The position numbers and the translations under genes are program-made. Positions 59,401-64,000 of a stretch of 64,000 nucleotides of DNA are shown one piece after another. Below the pieces are notes generated by a model that saw nothing but the letters and a program-made list of their open reading frames with translations, did not search any database and was not told the DNA's origin. The DNA is taken from NCBI GenBank assembly GCA_024138025.1, contig JAMXBD010000112.1:806001-870000 (forward strand), given 5' to 3'. Source of the stretch: Combretum micranthum (lineage: Eukaryota > Streptophyta > Magnoliopsida > Myrtales > Combretaceae). Numbering within the stretch: the stretch's first letter is position 1; each line of letters begins with the position of its first letter.

Positions 59401-62400
59401 TCCAAATGCCAAAATGATAATTTTGATAGGAAAATGGAAGTCCTAGGGAATATATATAACAAAGACCAAGTTTTGATAAGGATAAAAGAAGTTTATCAAA
59501 ATATAATCTTAGAATAACAAATGGTTTCCAAGAATAGGTTAAACAATGTTTTCCTTCTTTAAAATTTTGTAAAATTCGTACTTAGGCAAACCACCTATGT
59601 GAACACCTATTTTCTAATCCAAAAATGAAGGTTTTTGTTGAAATAATGAAGGAGATGATTATATAGGTCATCAAGGTTGAATTTTGTTAAAAGCAAATAT
59701 GATTTTACAAGAAGAAAAACTATTTTTCTTAAGTCTAGTAAAATTCAAAGATTTACAAAGTAAAGGTTTTCAAGAAGAATTCTTGGTACTATGTGTATAC
59801 ATATAGGTAGATCATCCAATAACCTTCATAACAATAGCTTGTAGGTAATACATATGTGCATGATGCATTGTAGAAATAAAGTATGAAAATTGAGTTTATC
59901 CAAAATTTGTAAATTCGGATGATTTCAAAATCATGCCTTAAAAACTCATTTATCAACTGTCACACCTCGAAGGGTATCCTAAACGTGGCAGTCCGCTACA
60001 TATAATATCAAGGCTTAAGAATGGCTACCTTAGTCTTGCGAAAGCTTTAGTATTATATGTAAGGCGTCTAGCATGGTAATAGAAGACGCTTTTGGGAAGC
60101 ATAGGTTAAGCAAGTAAGGATGAACATACAAGAATTCAGAAATAAAAGATATTATATCATTAATAACCAAAGGTCTATTACAAGGTTTCATAGGGGCATA
60201 CCCCCGCTAATCCCAAGGATCTTGATAGCCTTTACAACATATAAAATACTACATTAAAGATTTCAAATGAATTCTAATCTAAGTCTTCGAGCAGATTTCC
60301 TCCAAAAGCTTCAATATATAAAACCTACATGGATATGAGGAGGGCTCGAGTACTAAAAACAGGTATTCTTGAGAATACAAATATCTATAGGGGTGTAAGC
60401 TTATGGGCTTAGTGAGTAAATCCCAAGATTCATACTCGAAGTAAATTATTAACCAAGTTTATTATTCAAACATATGAAATGCAATAACCACATGAGCATA
60501 CAAGACATATGACTTTCCGGGAATCATATGTTGAATGAATTACGCCCTTCATTCGGGGTTGGGTATTCAGGCCAATTACAGCCACAACTTTTTAAAACAC
60601 TTTTATAGATCTTACCGGCTCCTATACGCCATCAAAAACTTGTAGTTATTACAGGCTTCTACTAGCCATCAATTTTTGTAGTTTTTACCGGCTCCTACTC
60701 GCCACTTACATGATATACCAGTTCTGCCTACCACCACTATTATACACTTGTCCCGCCAATTATATATTAGTGAATGAAATGTGACTTAACATATGAAGTG
60801 CATGAATAATTTCTTAATTAAAGTCTAGTAGTTACATTTAACTTCTTTCAAGTGATCAACCAATTTCAAACACTTCAAGATATTAACGCACATACAACTT
60901 TATAACAAACAAATTGAGTTTCGATATACTTAGTATTCTTTCAACATATTATCATACACTTCCTTTTGATTTTGCCTAAATTCTAGTACAACTAATTTTA
61001 CAAGCACAATCAAGAGTATGAAAAATAACGAGGAGTAAACTCACTTAGCCATGATGACACCTTTCTTGAAATGGATGAGTCGTTCGGGATTTCCACTAAT
61101 TGTAGTAATCTTCGGGATATGAGCAATCCTCCTCGAGATTATCCAATCAAGAAGAATACCCAAAATGAGTATTTCATGAAGTTTCTCATCTTGAAGATTC
61201 TAAACTTTTCTTAAAATCGCGGTAAAATCGTATAAGAGGAAATTCCAACTTAAAATGGCCATAACTTACTCATTTTATCTCGGAATTTCGCAAATAATAT
61301 ATCGTTTTCTACCTACTCGAAAAGATCTACGCATTTCTAAGCTTATTTTCATAAAACTAAGTCATTTGGGTCCCGAAAAGGCAGTGACCAGATTCTCCAC
61401 GAATTTGTAAAAACTTGTTTTCCTTCTTGTACACAAAGCTCATTTGAAGAGATGAATATTTTCAAGTATTTTGTAAACTTTTTGAAAGGCATATACATAT
61501 ATGTAATGATTTATAACAAATGTATGAAGTAAATGGAGTTGTCTCAATTTATGAAAAACGTAAAGTCTTGAAAGATTTGAACTTGAGAAAATTTTGAAAG
61601 ATCTTGAGCTACTTTGAAATGAGTATTTAATTTCTTGTAAGTGTTCTAAAAGAATGATTTTTATTTTCCTAAGCTTAGTTTCCAACAATTTGTAAAAATA
61701 ATAATTTTCACAAAAGAATATTTTAGTTCCTCGGTTTCTTGGGATCATTTTATTTTAATGCAAAGGGGTTCTATTATTTAAAGAAAAAGATGAAGTTATT
61801 GTAAAACTCTTGTTTACTTCATAAGTCCTTTGTATGTTTATAAAATTTCTTATAAGTTCCTCTAAGCTTGTTTAGGATGACTTCTTAGTTTCTTAGGGAA
61901 AACATTAACTCCATACTTTTATTTCTAGAGGAAAACTTTTTATCTTAAGAAAACATTTCCTTCATTTATCTTGTTAAGACAAAACCATTATGTTCAGGCA
62001 TGAATATGAATCATAAGCTATGAAAATATGAAAAGAACATAATAACTTAAAAGAATAAGCATATAAAGAAATAAATCAAGTATTGGGACCTTAGCTTCAT
62101 CAAGGTACCCTGGGACTAAGAAAAGACTAGTCCCAAAAAGAAAAGAAAAAGAAATATTGCAATGAAGTAAATAAATTGCATGAAAGGTAAATAAATTGCA
62201 AGACAAAGAGCTTATATGCTCTAAATAATATATATATATATATAGATATTTAGATAGTAATGAACATAAAAGAACACAAAGGAGTTGGAGATTATGAACA
62301 AAAACAAAGTATGAACCTATTGTTGCTTTCTTAACCTTAATGGTTTTAGAAAACACACACTAAGTTCATACTAAGTAGATGAACATAGGAATTTCTTGAA

Positions 62401-64000
62401 GGCATATTACCTAAAAGAAAGAAGAAGAAGAGGACTTCTTGTAAGAGACTTCTTGGAGAGAATTCTTGAGAGATTTTGGGAGAGTAACTTTAGTAAAGAA
62501 GTGGTATGAAAGAAGTGAAGGTATGATGGGGTATTTATAGGAAAATGTGGGAGATAAATTGTATAAATTAAATAAATGAAAAATAAAACAATATAGATAG
62601 AAAAGAGGGAGGGCCGGCGCAAACAATGGGAAATGGGAAGGGAAAAATTTATTTTTTTGTTATTTTGTTAATTAAAAGTAAGAAATGAAAGATGTGAAAT
62701 TGTATTGGAAATGAAAATGTGTAATAAATAGGTGTATGGGTTGTAAGAATAGGTTGTAAGGAAAAGTAGAGATAGGTGAATAGTGTAGAATAGTAGAAAA
62801 TAGTGTAATGTAAACGTAGATATGACAATTAAATACCGATAGTAAGAAAATATGCATATAAATGCGACATCTGATATTTTTAGCTATCGAAAAATTATAA
62901 AATTGATATTTTTGGAAATATCATATTTTTACGAGTCTAACGGTATATTCGAAATATTTTTCCGATTCCAAGCTTGGGAACACGTTTTTCGAGAACTGTG
63001 TTCGATTGGATTCTAAGGAGACTTGAATTTTGCAAAACTGATATTTTTACGTAACCTATAGCTATTACGAACCATTATAGCTAATTATTCCCACTTCGTT
63101 TTCTAGGGCTAGAGAAAACGACAATGTCGGACTTAAGCGGTTACAGTAAACTAGGGTTTTGTTGACTCTGGAAAATCCGGTTGACTTCCGATTAGGGTTT
63201 AAACTATAATTCAAATCTAAAAATTTTGGGGATTTACATCAACCCCAAAACTTGTGTTTCATATGAAAAATGAGGAATTTAGGTCATAAGTATCATCAAG
63301 TAATGATTTTGATATATTAAGATAGGATTTGCTAAGAAAAATATATAGAACATGGAGTAGAAATGAAGTAGGAAAAATTTGAGTTGTTGTCATTTTAAGA
63401 AATTCGTAATAATGGAGTAATGGCATGAAAACCCATATTTTTCAAACTCAAATTAGAAGTTTTATCAAAGAAATGAAGTCCTTAGCGACTAGGCATGGTT
63501 GAGCCTTAATTTTCTAAGTATCAAATGATTTTTACTTAAAGGAATCCCCACAAAAACAATTTTTACAAAATTCGGATTTTGGAGTAACCCCTCTTTGAAA
63601 ATATGTTTACAAAGTGTAAAATGGAAATTTTTTTGTAGAAATGAAGGTCACAAGTAATAGATATAATGAAGACTCAATTTTAACAAAAAAAATTATATTT
63701 TCTTAAGTAATAAATCCAAAACAAATGAAAATGATCAAAGTTAGAAAACTAGAGTTTTCATAAGTAGTTGTTATTATGGTCTTGCAAAATAAAAAGTTAT
63801 AAAGTTTTCTTTTAGTAAAAGTCATCAAGATCATGCATACATTAAGCTCATCTCATGTCATCCATGTTAGGAAATCATTCATATTGCATGTATAGCTAAT
63901 CTATATAATAGGAACATTTCAAACATTTACAAACTACTTTTCGGAATTGAAATTACTACTGTTCTGATCTGATCCGACTTTTTCGAAACTTCAAAATTTT
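56492..64000 (+). repeat. LTR K, 3' LTR of LARD-like element, incomplete at window end
   Basis: Starts TGTAAGCCTCGG and follows D closely over 4.2 kb once LTR L is removed, including GCTCGAGATATTAAAA and the leader donor GATATAG|GTAAGG at 58229/58230. No insertion occupies the E and F sites, so K shows the unbroken sequence there. A CT-rich block at 57925-58100 lies near the predicted start. Exon 2 and the end lie beyond the window. Confidence 0.9.
59958..63238 (-). mobile_element. solo LTR L, nested in K
   Basis: A 3281-bp LTR from TGTCACACCTC to GGGGATTTACA, exact TSD TCAAC (59953-59957 and 63239-63243). Near twin of F in opposite orientation. Reverse TATA 62533-62539, GCCGGC 62613-62618, ATGGCTAA|GTGAGT near 61044. 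The intron-1 acceptor is mutated: F has TTTTAGATAATC where L has TTGGATAATC. Confidence 0.94.

Larger units (their letters stand above)
53959..64000 (+). mobile_element. non-autonomous LARD-like element (J - interior - K)
   Basis: In one orientation: 5' LTR end J (53959-54870), PBS, a 1.6-kb interior without ORFs, polypurine tract, and 3' LTR K, which exceeds the window. LTRs of the D subfamily above 5 kb with a short non-coding interior match the concept of large retrotransposon derivatives, mobilised in trans. J has lost its first 4.5 kb. Proteins of a Tekay-like element, related to those at 24621 and 49258, are the likely helpers. Confidence 0.78.

Noticed and set aside
1..64000. CRISPR array, tRNA, rRNA, bacterial operon or plastid/mitochondrial insertion
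   Set aside because: No such signature was seen by eye. Repeats are LTRs, minisatellites or microsatellites, and the only tRNA-like matches are PBS sites.

Overview
The window is nuclear DNA of a flowering plant, probably a eudicot. It is AT-rich and almost gene-free, and nearly all of it is nested LTR retrotransposons. The only host-gene sequence is a decayed, 5'-truncated copy of the plant mitochondrial-type GABA transaminase (POP2 family) on the minus strand at about 463-2965. No intact protein-coding gene, tRNA or rRNA was found.

Layout. (1) 463-2965: GABA-T pseudogene. (2) 3414-17757: a plus-strand Ty3/gypsy remnant (gag, protease, start of RT). It is cut by a hAT-like MITE (5238-5946, 8-bp target-site duplication, TSD) and by an 11.5-kb minus-strand Ty1/copia element of SIRE type (6097-17595, TSD AGTTA). 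The copia element itself carries solo LTR A (6777-10166, TSD GAGGA). (3) 17758-48338: a minus-strand Athila/Tat-type gypsy element. Its integrase C-terminus lies at 20870-21291 and its RT/RNase H at 47323-48338. Between them are 26 kb of LTRs of one superfamily: B, then a Tekay-like chromodomain pol end, then the interrupted LTR B2. B2 contains solo LTR C (TSD ATTCT), solo LTR D (TSD TACGC) and LTR G. D in turn contains solo LTRs E (TSD TCGAG) and F (TSD ATTAT). (4) 48339-53953: LTR H (TSD ACAAT), which contains a truncated element I with LTR, primer-binding site and the start of gag. (5) 53959-64000: a plus-strand non-autonomous element (J, 1.6 kb non-coding interior, K) with LTRs above 5 kb. 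K contains solo LTR L (TSD TCAAC) and runs off the window.

How it fits together. The repeated unit is a family of very long LTRs (2.5-5.4 kb). In LTR orientation they begin TGTAA(A/G)C and end GGGGCGTGACA. Lined up by eye, the copies share more than their ends. They have a GCCGGC/TATA promoter block and a leader exon ending in a 5' splice site. A 1.3-2.5 kb intron follows, then a 62-99 nt second exon ending ATGGCNGA|GTGAGT. After that comes a second intron with a hypervariable minisatellite, and then a hairpin at the LTR end next to the PBS. Element I also has a strong splice acceptor just before gag. The best candidate for an undescribed system here is therefore an LTR family whose LTR holds most of a multi-exon leader, spliced into gag. 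Exact 5-bp TSDs let the insertion order be read, and two junctions show where deletions fused neighbouring elements.
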